Origin: Streptacidiphilus sp. ASG 303 | GTDB taxonomy: Bacteria > Actinomycetota > Actinomycetes > Streptomycetales > Streptomycetaceae | Direction of reading: 5' to 3' | Assembly: GCF_020991365.1 (NCBI RefSeq) | Contig: NZ_JAJLRA010000011.1 | Span: forward strand, 92,154 to 156,153 | DNA length: 64,000 nt | Part shown: piece by piece, positions 18,113 to 26,517 of the stretch | How the letters are laid out: the number at the start of each line of letters is the position of its first letter | How positions within the stretch are numbered: position 1 is the first letter of the stretch | The notes under the pieces: model-generated | Database searches by the model: none | Seen by the model: only the letters and a program-made list of their open reading frames with translations | What the model was told of the DNA's origin: nothing | Program-made: the position numbers and the translations under genes

Positions 18113-19765
18113 ATGTCCCTGCCTGCTGAGAGCACCGTGCCCGGCCGCACCGCGGTACGCCTGCCGCGGCAGGCGGGCCCCGAGCCCCGGACAACGGCGC
18201 GGCCCGCGCCCGGGCCCGGGCCCGCACCGGCGCCGTCGGCCCGGCGGGCCGCCGCCACGGCGGCGCTCTGCTTCGCCCTGACCGCGGCGATCGGCCTGCA
18301 GTCCTGGCTGACCGGCCGGGTCGGCGGCTTCGACCTCGGCATCTTCGACCAAGGCGTCCGCAGCTACGCGCACCTGCAGCTGCCGCACTCGGCGATCAAG
18401 AACGTCCACCACGGGTTCCCGGCCGGCTTCTCCCTCCTCGGCGACCACTTCTCCCCCGTCCTGGCGCTGCTCGCCCCGCTGTACTGGGTCTGGGACGACC
18501 CGCGCATGCTGGTCCTCGCCCAGTCCGCGCTCTTCGCCGCCGGCGTCCCGGTGGTGCGGCGCATCGCGGCGCACTGCCTGGCGGCGCGGCCGGGGGCGGT
18601 GTCCGCGGCCGCCGACACGACCGGGCTGGTCTACGCGCTGGGCTGGCCGCTGTGCACGGCCGCGAGCGTCGGCTTCCACGAGGTGGCCTTCGCCGTCCCG
18701 CTCACCCTCCTGCTCCTGGAGCGCGGCCTGGCCCGGCGGTACCGGTCCGTCCTGCTCTGCGCCGCGCTGCTGGCGTGCACCAAGGAGGACCTGGGACTGG
18801 TCGTCGGCGTGTACGGCCTGGTGCTGGCGGCGCGGGCGCACCGGCGCGCGGACCGGCGCGGCACCGCCACCGGGGCGGTCCTCCTCGCCGCGGGCCCGCT
18901 CTGCTCGGCCGCCGCCATCCGCTGGGCGGTCCCGGCCTTCGGCGGCCGTCCCGACTACTACTGGAGCTACGGGAGCCTGGGGCCCGACGGCGGTTCGGCG
19001 CTCGCCCGGATCCTCGCCGACCCCGGCGTCCTCCTGCACACCGCCACCACGCCGCTGATCAAGCCGGCCCTGCTGCTGTGGCTGCTCGGCACGCTGCTGC
19101 TCCTGCCGCTGGGCTCCGCGACCGCCCTGCTGGCCGTGCCGCTGCTGGCCGAGCGGGTCCTCTCCGACAACCCCAACCACTGGCCGGCGACCCACCACTA
19201 CGACGCCTTCGTCTGGCCGATCCTGCTGGTCGCCTCGGTGGAGGTGCTCGGGCGGCTGGCCGGCGCCGGACGGCCGCGGCTGCGGCGCGCGGGCCGCGCG
19301 CTCGCGGCCGGTGCGGTCGCCTGCAACCTCGCCGCCACCTGCTGCATGGGCCTGTACGGGCTGGCCAACCCGCGGATCTGGAAGCCGCGGCCGGACCGCA
19401 GCGCCCTCGTCCGGGCGGCGGCGCTCATCCCCGACGGCGCCTCGGTGGAGGCGGACAACAACGTCGCCCCCCACCTGACCCCGCGCACCGACGTCGTCCT
19501 CGTCGACGCCGTGCCGCACGGCCGGGAGTACGTGGTGATCCGCAGCGGGGTGCGGGCCTTCCCGTTCGCCGACGTCGGGCAGCAGCAGGAGCGGATCCGC
19601 CTGCTGCTGGCCCACGGGTACGAGACGGTGTGGAGCGGGGACGGCGTCGTCCTGCTCCGCCGGACGAGGACCGAGCCCATCCCCGGCATGCGGGACCCCG
19701 CCTCCGGCGGGCCGGTGCGGGACGTCGTCCCGCCGGACGTGGGGAGGAACCTCTTCCGGGGGTGA
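18113..19765 (+). CDS. DUF2079 polytopic membrane protein
   Basis: A 550-residue protein with about ten hydrophobic segments. It shows DUF2079 landmarks: GGFDLGIFDQGVRSYAHL, LLGDHFSPVLALLAPLYWVW, FHEVAFAVPL, CTKEDLGLVV and LSDNPNHWPATHHYDAF, followed by a soluble extracellular C-terminal domain (from about residue 430, VEADNNVAPHLTPR). The fold resembles GT-C glycosyltransferases, with an Asp in the first extracytoplasmic loop, but no donor or acceptor is known to me. ATG at 18113 follows GGGGGA. It is divergent from the permease across 308 bases. Confidence 0.85.
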   Translation: MSLPAESTVPGRTAVRLPRQAGPEPRTTARPAPGPGPAPAPSARRAAATAALCFALTAAIGLQSWLTGRVGGFDLGIFDQGVRSYAHLQLPHSAIKNVHHGFPAGFSLLGDHFSPVLALLAPLYWVWDDPRMLVLAQSALFAAGVPVVRRIAAHCLAARPGAVSAAADTTGLVYALGWPLCTAASVGFHEVAFAVPLTLLLLERGLARRYRSVLLCAALLACTKEDLGLVVGVYGLVLAARAHRRADRRGTATGAVLLAAGPLCSAAAIRWAVPAFGGRPDYYWSYGSLGPDGGSALARILADPGVLLHTATTPLIKPALLLWLLGTLLLLPLGSATALLAVPLLAERVLSDNPNHWPATHHYDAFVWPILLVASVEVLGRLAGAGRPRLRRAGRALAAGAVACNLAATCCMGLYGLANPRIWKPRPDRSALVRAAALIPDGASVEADNNVAPHLTPRTDVVLVDAVPHGREYVVIRSGVRAFPFADVGQQQERIRLLLAHGYETVWSGDGVVLLRRTRTEPIPGMRDPASGGPVRDVVPPDVGRNLFRG

Positions 19766-20102
19766 GCCGGCCCGGGCGCGGGCGCCGGGGTCCGGGCGCC
19801 GGTCCCGGGCGGGACGGGGACCGGGCGGGACGGGGACCGGGGGACGGTGCGCCGGGGTCCGTGCCCGGGCGGACGCCCCGGCCGCCGCAGCGGGCCCGCG
19901 GGAGGGCGCGGCCCCCTTTCCCGCGGCCTCCCGGAATTCCGGGGGAGGCGGCGTCCGGAACGGCGCGGGGGAATCCGGGAATTCCCTTTGCAGGAGGCCC
20001 GGGTGACGCCGCGGCGGAATTCCCGGAATTGCCGCACCGGGACGGCGGACGGGCCCGGGCGCCGCACGGGAACGGCTGCGGCCGACGGCGGGTGACCCCG
20101 CG
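19766..20102. repeat. Convergent intergenic region with GAATTC palindrome cluster
   Basis: The 337 bases hold a 16-base direct repeat (about 19806-19837, cgggcgggacggggac twice) and three GGAATTCC octamers: CCCGGAATTCCGGG (19930-19943), GGGAATTCCC (19977-19986) and GGAATTCC (20016-20023) followed by GGAATT. Hairpins from these may terminate both convergent transcripts. No gene is supported here; an 82-codon open frame on the plus strand has no recognisable content. Confidence 0.55.
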
Positions 20103-21569
20103 TCAGCGGACCCGCAGGACCGCCTGCATCACGTCCCGGGCGATGGGCGCGGCGAGCCCGCCGCCGCTGATGTCGGCGCGCCGGGCGTCGCTGTCCTCGA
20201 CCACCACCGCGACGGCGACCCGCGGCGCCGCCCCCTCCCGGCCCGCGTACCCGATGAACCAGGCGTAGGGGGTGCCCCGGTTGGCCACGCCGTTCTGCGC
20301 GGTGCCGGTCTTGCCGCCGACCACGGCCCCCGGGATCTGCGCCCTGGTGCCGGTGCCCTCGGTGACCACGTCCTCCATCATCGAGCGCAGCTCGGCGGCG
20401 ACCCGCGGGTCGACGGCCTGCCGGTACGTCCGCTCCGACTCGATGGCGACGGCGGTCCCGTCGGCCCGGGTGAGCCGGTCGACCAGGCGGGGCGCCATGA
20501 TCCGGCCGCCGTTCGCGATCCCGGCGGCGACCATGGCCATCTGCAGCGGGGTGGCCCGGGTGTCGTACTGGCCGATGGAGGAGAGGGCCAGGCGGGCCGG
20601 GTCCATGCGGGTGTCGAAGACGCTCCGGGAGACCGCGACCGGCACCCGCAGCCGGGGGTCGTTGAAGCCGAACGCCTCCGCCGCGGCCACCATGCGGTCC
20701 AGGCCGAGGTCGACGCCGAGCTTGGCGTAGACGGTGTTGCAGGACCGGGCCAGGGCCAGCCGCAGGGTGGCGTCGAGGCAGCCGGGGGCCTCGTTGGTGA
20801 GCTCCCGGTCGGTGTCCGGCAGCCGCAGCGGCTCCGGGCTGTCGGTGGGCACGTCGGGGTCGGCGCCGGCCGTCAGCGCCGCCGCGGCCGTGACCACCTT
20901 GAAGGTGGAGCCCGGCGGGTACGTCTGCCGCAGCGCCCGGTCCAGCATCGGCTGCAGCGGGTCGGCCTGGAGCGCGGCCCACGCCCGGCGGACGGCTGCC
21001 GACGACCCCGCGAGGCTCCCCGGGTCGTACGACGGCGTGCTGACGAGGGCGAGGATGCGGCCCGTCGCCGGCTCGACGGCGACGACCGCGCCGCGCTTGC
21101 GGTCCATCGCCCGGTACGCGGCCTGCTGCACCGCCCCGTCGAGGGTGGTCACCACGTCACCGCCGCGCTGCGGGGTGCGGGTGACCGCGTCCCAGGGCGC
21201 GAAGACCGCCAGACGGGGGTCGGTCCCGGCGAGGACGTCGTCCTCCACGCCCTCCAGCAGGGTGTTGCCGTAGATCTGGGAGGAGTAGCCGGTCGCCGCC
21301 GCGTAGACGGGGCCGTCGCGGTAGGTGCGCTCGTACCGGAACATGCGGCCGTCCGCCCGCGAGCCGGTGACGGGGCGGCCGTCGACCAGGATGTCCCCCC
21401 GCGGCTGCGCGTAGCGGGCGATCGCCGCGCGCCGGTTGGCCGGGTTGTCGTCGTACCGCTGCGCCCGGAGCACCTGCACCCGGGTGGCCTGCACGAGCAG
21501 CGCCACGATCAGCAGCAGGCAGAAGGTGCCGGCCCGCCGGCCCGTGACGGAGATGCCCGGCCGGCTCAC
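20103..21569 (-). CDS. Class B penicillin-binding protein, PbpA/PBP2-like
   Basis: A 488-residue transpeptidase with one N-terminal membrane anchor (residues 13-30), a dimerisation domain including NRRAAIARYAQPRGDI, and the catalytic motifs S221-TF-K224, S276-C-N278 and K420-TG. GTG at 21567-21569 overlaps the stop of the FtsW-like gene by four bases (GTGA), indicating translational coupling. The FtsW/RodA-PBP pairing makes a complete SEDS glycosyltransferase plus transpeptidase unit. Streptomycetes carry several such pairs; this one lacks the PASTA kinase and phosphatase genes of the origin-proximal locus. Confidence 0.94.
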   Translation of the reverse strand: MSRPGISVTGRRAGTFCLLLIVALLVQATRVQVLRAQRYDDNPANRRAAIARYAQPRGDILVDGRPVTGSRADGRMFRYERTYRDGPVYAAATGYSSQIYGNTLLEGVEDDVLAGTDPRLAVFAPWDAVTRTPQRGGDVVTTLDGAVQQAAYRAMDRKRGAVVAVEPATGRILALVSTPSYDPGSLAGSSAAVRRAWAALQADPLQPMLDRALRQTYPPGSTFKVVTAAAALTAGADPDVPTDSPEPLRLPDTDRELTNEAPGCLDATLRLALARSCNTVYAKLGVDLGLDRMVAAAEAFGFNDPRLRVPVAVSRSVFDTRMDPARLALSSIGQYDTRATPLQMAMVAAGIANGGRIMAPRLVDRLTRADGTAVAIESERTYRQAVDPRVAAELRSMMEDVVTEGTGTRAQIPGAVVGGKTGTAQNGVANRGTPYAWFIGYAGREGAAPRVAVAVVVEDSDARRADISGGGLAAPIARDVMQAVLRVR

Positions 21570-22885
21570 CGGGGCACCGCCGGGCGCCGCGCGGCGTCGC
21601 TCATCCGCACCAGGAGCGCCACCATCACCCAGTTGGTGACCACCGACGAGCCGCCCTGGGCCAGGAACGGCATGGTCATCCCGGTGAGCGGGATGAGGTC
21701 GAGCACGCCGCCGGCCACCACGAAGACCTGGAGGGCGACGATCCCGGCGAGCCCGATGGCGAGCAGCCTGCCGAACGGGTCGCGCAGCGCGATGCCGGTC
21801 TTGAAGCCCCGGCCCACCAGCACCGCGTAGAGCAGCAGCAGCGCGGTGAGGCCGGCCAGGCCCAGTTCCTCGCCGACGGTGGCCAGGACGAAGTCGGACT
21901 TGGCGGCGAAGCCGATCAGGATCGAGTGGCCGCGGCCCAGGCCCGTCCCCAGCAGGCCGCCCGCGGCGAACGCGAAGAGCGACTGCGCCAGCTGTCCCGC
22001 ACCCCGCCCCGCGTCGATGGACGCCGTCGGGTGCAGCCAGTCCTCGACGCGGCCGTGCACGTGCGGCTCCAGCAGCCCCACCGCCACCGCGGCCGCCGCC
22101 GACAGCAGCAGCCCGATCGCGATCCAGCCGCTGCGGGCGGTGGCGACGTACAGCAGGATCACGAAGAGGCCGAAGAAGAGCAGCGAGGTCCCCAGGTCGG
22201 TCTCCAGCACCAGCACGCCGACGAAGACCGCCCACACCACCAGGACCGGCCCCAGCACCCGCCCCCGGGGCAGCTGCCAGCGCCAGATCCGCCGTCCGGT
22301 GAGCGCCAGCGCGTCGCGGAACGCCGCGAGGTAGGCCGCGAAGAAGACCGCCAGCAGCACCTTGGCGAACTCGCCGGGCTGGATGGAGAAGGAGCCCACC
22401 GTGATCCAGATGTGCGCCCCGTACACCGCCGGGAAGAAGACCGGCAGGACCAGCAGGACCAGCGCCGCCAGGGCGCTGATCCAGGCGTACCGGCGCAGCA
22501 CCCGGTGGTCGCGCACCGCGAGCAGCACGGTGACGAAGAGGGCGACGCCGGTCGCCGACCACAGGAGCTGGGTGGGGGCGGCCTGGTCGCCGGGCGTCGC
22601 CCGGTCGAGCCGGTAGATCACCACCAGTCCGATGCCGTTGAGCAGCAGCGCGATCGGCAGCAGCAGCGGGTCGGCGTAGGGGGCGCGCCAGCGCACGGTC
22701 GCGTGCGCCAGCAGGGCCAGGACGCCGAGCGCCGCGCCGTAGCCGCCCGCGCCGGCCGGCACGCCCCCGTCGATGGCCGCGCCGACCGCGACGTACCCGA
22801 GGACGGACACCCCGACCGCGGCGGCGAGCAGCAGCAGTTCGGTGGTGCGCCCGGTGGGGACGCGGACGGCGGGCGGTGGGGCCAT
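21566..22885 (-). CDS. SEDS peptidoglycan glycosyltransferase, FtsW/RodA family
   Basis: A 439-residue polytopic protein (about ten to twelve membrane segments). SEDS signatures are ITVGSFSIQPGEFAKVLLAVFFAAYLA, VLVLETDLGTSLLFFGLF (catalytic Asp environment), GRGHSILIGFAAKSDFVLATVGEELGLAG and LPLTGMTMPFLAQGGSSVVTNW-type C terminus. It polymerises glycan strands from lipid II. The start ATG has GAGAGGAC about 12 bases upstream. A 20-base perfect palindrome lies 45 bases upstream. It is translationally coupled to the PBP gene. A RodA-versus-FtsW assignment is not possible from sequence alone. Confidence 0.93.
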   Translation of the reverse strand: MAPPPAVRVPTGRTTELLLLAAAVGVSVLGYVAVGAAIDGGVPAGAGGYGAALGVLALLAHATVRWRAPYADPLLLPIALLLNGIGLVVIYRLDRATPGDQAAPTQLLWSATGVALFVTVLLAVRDHRVLRRYAWISALAALVLLVLPVFFPAVYGAHIWITVGSFSIQPGEFAKVLLAVFFAAYLAAFRDALALTGRRIWRWQLPRGRVLGPVLVVWAVFVGVLVLETDLGTSLLFFGLFVILLYVATARSGWIAIGLLLSAAAAVAVGLLEPHVHGRVEDWLHPTASIDAGRGAGQLAQSLFAFAAGGLLGTGLGRGHSILIGFAAKSDFVLATVGEELGLAGLTALLLLYAVLVGRGFKTGIALRDPFGRLLAIGLAGIVALQVFVVAGGVLDLIPLTGMTMPFLAQGGSSVVTNWVMVALLVRMSDAARRPAVPR

Positions 22886-22929
22886 GGGCAGGTCCGTCCT
22901 CTCGGCGGAGGGGGCGCGGCGGAGGGACG

Positions 22930-22949
22930 GTCCGGACGGCCGTCCGGAC
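22930..22949. promoter_or_regulatory. Perfect 20-bp palindrome upstream of the ftsW-like gene
   Basis: GTCCGGACGGCCGTCCGGAC reads identically on both strands and contains CCGGACG-N2-CGTCCGG. It is followed by imperfect direct repeats of ggcgcccgga. It lies in the 219-base region between the DUF1269 stop and the ftsW-like start, which run the same way; either a terminator for neither gene or an operator for ftsW-pbp. Confidence 0.45.
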
Positions 22950-23104
22950 GGGGACGCCCGGACGGAGGCGCCCGGAGAGGAGCGCCCGGACGGGGCGGCT
23001 GCCGCCCGGGAACGGGGAGCGCCCCGGGGCGGAGGCGCCCCGGGGACGGACAGCGGGACGGACGGGCCGCTGCCCGTCCGTCCCTCTGCGGAACCCGCCC
23101 GTCG

Positions 23105-23608
23105 CTACGCGGGGTGCGCCACCTTCGTGGCCTTCAGGGTCTCCCGCAGGTGCTCCTCGGCCTCGGCCGAGAGCGAGGTCTGGATGATCTCGCCGCCGAA
23201 GCGGGCGATCTCCGGCAGCACCTTGTCCGGGGTGGCCTGGCGGACCAGCACGAAGAGGGCGGCGCTGCCGGGCTGCAGCTTCTGCCCGACCTTGCGCATG
23301 AAGTCGTCGTCCACGCCCACCTCGGTGGCGGCGCCGACCGCCGCACCGGTCGCACCGCCGATGGCGGCGCCGAGGAAGGGCATGAAGAAGAGGAGGCCGA
23401 TCACCCCGCCCCACAGCGCGCCGGAGGCGGCGCCCATGCCGGTGGTGCTGACCGCCTGGTGCAGCTTGATGCGGCCGTCCTGGCGGCGCTCGACGACGAC
23501 GGCGTCCTCGATGTCGATGAGCTTCTGCTTCTGCAGGTTCCCCAGCTCGGTGCGGACCTGCTGGGCGGTGGGGAGGTCGGGGTAGGAGATGGCGAACAGG
23601 TTGCTCAC
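23105..23608 (-). CDS. DUF1269 membrane-associated protein
   Basis: A 167-residue protein of the DUF1269 family. The N-terminal half is a ferredoxin-like alpha/beta region (FAISYPDLPTAQQVRTEL, IEDAVVVERRQDGRIKLHQ); a glycine-rich double hairpin (GALWGGVIGLLFFMPFLGAAIGG) can enter the membrane; the C-terminal half repeats the alpha/beta pattern (SAALFVLVRQ, GGEIIQTSLS). GTG at 23606-23608 has a strong GGAAGGAG. Its function is unknown; family members are often stress-induced. It is divergent from the DUF2786 gene. Confidence 0.88.
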   Translation of the reverse strand: MSNLFAISYPDLPTAQQVRTELGNLQKQKLIDIEDAVVVERRQDGRIKLHQAVSTTGMGAASGALWGGVIGLLFFMPFLGAAIGGATGAAVGAATEVGVDDDFMRKVGQKLQPGSAALFVLVRQATPDKVLPEIARFGGEIIQTSLSAEAEEHLRETLKATKVAHPA

Positions 23609-23799
23609 GGGAGTTGCTCCTTCCGGGGGGGCGGGCGGCCCTGCCCCACGGGCCATCCTCGGCGAGGCGGGCCGTTCCCGCCCGGTGTGCTGGTCCACTC
23701 GGGCGGCAGCGGCAGCGGCGGCGGACGGGGGTGGGGTGGGCCGGGCCGGGTCGGAGCCGCGGGCGGGCCCCGCCCGGCCGGCGGCGCACCCGCGGCGGC

Positions 23800-23805
23800 T
23801 ACCGT
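23800..23805 (+). promoter_or_regulatory. -10 hexamer of leaderless DUF2786 gene promoter
   Basis: TACCGT is followed by seven bases and the GTG at 23813. There is no Shine-Dalgarno sequence. Confidence 0.55.
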
Positions 23806-23812
23806 GGCGGCC

Positions 23813-25132
23813 GTGACCCGCGAGCAGGAACTGGACCAGCTGATCGGCGGCGCCGTCGGAGCCCCGGCGGACGCCGCGGAGGACGCCGTGGACGCGGCCG
23901 CGTCCGCCCTCGCCGCCGCCGCGGGCGCCCCGGCGGCGGACCGGGCCCGGGGGCGGGCCGGGGCGGACGGCCGGAACGGGGCAAAGCCGCGGGACGGGGC
24001 GGACGCGGTGGGCACGGCCCTGCTCGCCGCCGCCGGACGGGCGGTGCGCCGGGCCTGGGAGAACGGCTGGCAGCCCGCCGACCTGGTCCGGGTCGTGCGC
24101 CGCGACCTCGCCCCGCACCACGCCGCCCTCGCCGTGGACGCGGTCGCCGCCGAGGGCCTCCGCTACGGCGACGGCGAGCTGCCGCCGCGCTGGGCCGCCC
24201 AGCTGTCCGACCTGGACGCGGCCGTCCGGTGGGACGGCGGCGGCGCCCACCTCGCGGCCTTCGCCGCACAGTGGCGCCTGGACCGCTTCGGCGCGGTCGT
24301 GGCCTGGCTGGAGCTGCTGCGCCTGCTGGTCCGGCTCCCCCGGATCACGCCGGTCGCCCCGCCCCCCGGCAGCCGCTTCCCGCGGCCGGGCTCCGCACCG
24401 GCGGCTGCGGCGCCCCGGATGCTCGCCCGGGTGCGGGCGCTGCTCGCCAAGGCCGAGGCGACCCCGTACGCCGAGGAGGCCGACGCCTTCACCGCCAAGG
24501 CGCAGCAGCTGGCCGCCCGGTACAGCATCGACGAGGCCCTGCTCGACGCCGACCCGGCGCACCCGGCGGGCGGCCCGGAGGCCCGCCGGATCGGGGTGGA
24601 GGAGCCGTACGCCGCGGCGAAGGCGGTGCTGCTCGACGCCGTGGCGGCCGCGAACCGCTGCCGCAGCGTCTGGTCGTCCGACCTCGGCTTCTCCACGGTC
24701 GTCGGGTACGGGCCCGACCTGGACGCCGTCGAGCTGCTGCACGCCTCCCTGCTGGCCCAGGCCACCGGCGGGATGAACCGGGCCGCCGACCGGCACCACC
24801 GCAGCGGCCGCTCGCGGCGCACCCGCGACTTCCGGCAGACCTTCCTGGTCGCCTTCGCCGGGCGCATCCGCACCCGGCTGGCCGACGCGGCCGGCGAGGC
24901 GGCGCGGGAGGCCGAGGCGGAGGCGGCCGCGGGGGCGTCCGGCACCGCTGCGCGCCCTCCGCTGCTCCCGGTGCTCGCCGCCCGGGAGGTCGCGGTGGAG
25001 GACGCGGCGGAGCGGATGTTCCCCGGCACCGTCCGGCACCGTCTGCGCGGCCGCGACCTGGCGGGGTGGGAGCACGGCACCGAGGCCGCCGACCGCGCCC
25101 GGTTGGGCGTTCCCGGCCCGGGAGAGGCCTGA
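23813..25132 (+). CDS. DUF2786 domain protein
   Basis: A 439-residue soluble protein. Residues ~60-180 are helical (RRAWENGWQPADLVRVVRR). The DUF2786 motif lies at about 205-245: MLARVRALLAKAEATPYAEEADAFTAKAQQLAARYSID. The C-terminal half contains RNRCRSVW-like and SLLAQATGGMNRAADRHHR segments, then an Ala/Glu-rich stretch. Homologues are common in actinomycetes with no known function; some phage proteins carry the same domain. It is transcribed alone, probably leaderless, and ends 73 bases before the VWA operon. Confidence 0.85.
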   Translation: MTREQELDQLIGGAVGAPADAAEDAVDAAASALAAAAGAPAADRARGRAGADGRNGAKPRDGADAVGTALLAAAGRAVRRAWENGWQPADLVRVVRRDLAPHHAALAVDAVAAEGLRYGDGELPPRWAAQLSDLDAAVRWDGGGAHLAAFAAQWRLDRFGAVVAWLELLRLLVRLPRITPVAPPPGSRFPRPGSAPAAAAPRMLARVRALLAKAEATPYAEEADAFTAKAQQLAARYSIDEALLDADPAHPAGGPEARRIGVEEPYAAAKAVLLDAVAAANRCRSVWSSDLGFSTVVGYGPDLDAVELLHASLLAQATGGMNRAADRHHRSGRSRRTRDFRQTFLVAFAGRIRTRLADAAGEAAREAEAEAAAGASGTAARPPLLPVLAAREVAVEDAAERMFPGTVRHRLRGRDLAGWEHGTEAADRARLGVPGPGEA

Positions 25133-25167
25133 CCGTTCCCGGGCCGGGACCGCGGCCGCCCCTCCCC

Positions 25168-25199
25168 TGACGATCGGACAGTCTGACGATCACTAGGAT
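25168..25199 (+). promoter_or_regulatory. Leaderless VWA-operon promoter with direct repeat
   Basis: TAGGAT (25194-25199) is followed by six bases and the GTG at 25206. The octamer TGACGATC occurs at 25168-25175 and 25184-25191, a 16-base period (about 1.5 helical turns), the second copy abutting the -10 hexamer. The pair may be a regulator site. Confidence 0.55.
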
Positions 25200-25205
25200 C
25201 TGCGG

Positions 25206-26516
25206 GTGATCACCAGACGACGGTCGGCGGCGGTCCTGCTCGGCGTGCTCGCCGCCCTGACGACACTCGGCGCGCCACCGGCCGCCGCCGACGAGACCAC
25301 CCCCGCGAAGGAACCGCCCAAGGTCGAGCTGGTGCTCGACGTCAGCGGCTCGATGCGTGCCACCGACCTCGGCGGCCGCAGCCGCATCTCGGTCGCCCAG
25401 CAGTCCTTCCGGGAGGTGGTGGACTCGCTCCCGGCCGAGACCGAGCTCGGCATACGCGTGCTCGGGGCCTCCTACCCGGGCAACGACAAGCGGCTGGGCT
25501 GCAAGGACACCCAGCAGATCGTGCCGGTCGGCCACCCCGACCGCACCGAGGCCAAGACCGCCATCGCGACCCTGCGCCCCACCGGCTTCACCCCGGTCGG
25601 CCTCGCCCTGCGCGAGGCCGCGAAGGACCTGGGCACCGGCGAGACCACCCGGCGGATCGTCCTCATCACCGACGGCGAGGACACCTGCGCCCCGCCCGAC
25701 CCCTGCGAGGTCGCCCGCGAGCTCGCGGCCCAGGGCACCCACCTGGTCGTCGACACCCTCGGCCTGACCCTGGACGACAGGGTGCGCCGCCAGCTCACCT
25801 GCATCGCCTCCGCCACGGGCGGCACCTACACGGCCGTGCAGAGCGGCAACGAGCTGACCGGCCGCATCAAGCAGCTGGTCAAACGGGCCGGCGACACCTA
25901 CGACCAGACCCCGCAGCGGATCTCCGGCGCCGCCGAGTGCGCGACCGCGCCGCTGCTCTCGCCGGGCGTCTACAGCGACCGCGAGCAGGTCGAGGAGCAC
26001 CGGGCCTACCGGGTGCCGGTCCGGCCGGGCCAGGAGCTGCGGGCCTCCGTCAGCGTCGCCCTCGACCGGCCCCTCGGCCGGGACCGCGGCGTGCTGCTGC
26101 GGGCCCTGTCCACGGACGGGCAGGAGCTGGTCCGCGGCAGCGACGCGGGCAGCGGCCGCACCGACGTGCTCTCGACCGGCCTGCGCTGGTCCCCGGCGCA
26201 GGGCGACGGTGCGTCGGCGCCCGCCACGGCCGCGGACGGCGGGACGGGCACCGGGACGGACGGCACCGCGCAGGCCGCGGAGAGCGTCTGCCTGGTCGTC
26301 AGCAACTCCTTCGCCGTGCCGGCGGCCGTCCGGCGCGCCCCGGGCATGCCGGTCGAGCTGACCGTCGACGTGGTCGACGCCTCCCCCGCCCCCGGCGGCC
26401 CGGACCTCGGCCGCGGCTGGGTGCTGCTCGGCGTCCTGGCCCTCGCCGGCCTGCTCACCGGTCTGGTCGCGGGCTGGCTCGCCCGCTGGCGGATCGCCGT
26501 CTGGAGGGAGAACTGA
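25206..26516 (+). CDS. Secreted, C-terminally anchored VWA-domain protein
   Basis: A 436-residue exported protein: signal peptide (1-28, cleavage near PAAA-DE), VWA domain (about 40-225) with an intact MIDAS (D45-V-S47-G-S49, downstream Thr and LITDGED), a beta-rich region (about 245-390), one C-terminal membrane helix (WVLLGVLALAGLLTGLVAG) and a basic cytoplasmic tail. It should bind a divalent cation and a protein ligand at the cell surface. The stop is one base from the start of the next gene, a small exported protein, so the two form an operon. No chelatase or secretion ATPase is nearby to identify the partner. Confidence 0.87.
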   Translation: MITRRRSAAVLLGVLAALTTLGAPPAAADETTPAKEPPKVELVLDVSGSMRATDLGGRSRISVAQQSFREVVDSLPAETELGIRVLGASYPGNDKRLGCKDTQQIVPVGHPDRTEAKTAIATLRPTGFTPVGLALREAAKDLGTGETTRRIVLITDGEDTCAPPDPCEVARELAAQGTHLVVDTLGLTLDDRVRRQLTCIASATGGTYTAVQSGNELTGRIKQLVKRAGDTYDQTPQRISGAAECATAPLLSPGVYSDREQVEEHRAYRVPVRPGQELRASVSVALDRPLGRDRGVLLRALSTDGQELVRGSDAGSGRTDVLSTGLRWSPAQGDGASAPATAADGGTGTGTDGTAQAAESVCLVVSNSFAVPAAVRRAPGMPVELTVDVVDASPAPGGPDLGRGWVLLGVLALAGLLTGLVAGWLARWRIAVWREN

Positions 26517-26517
26517 C

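Noticed and set aside
19847-20095. 82-codon plus-strand open frame
   Set aside because: Arg/Gly/Pro-rich composition, spans the palindrome cluster, and has no ribosome-binding site or known motif.
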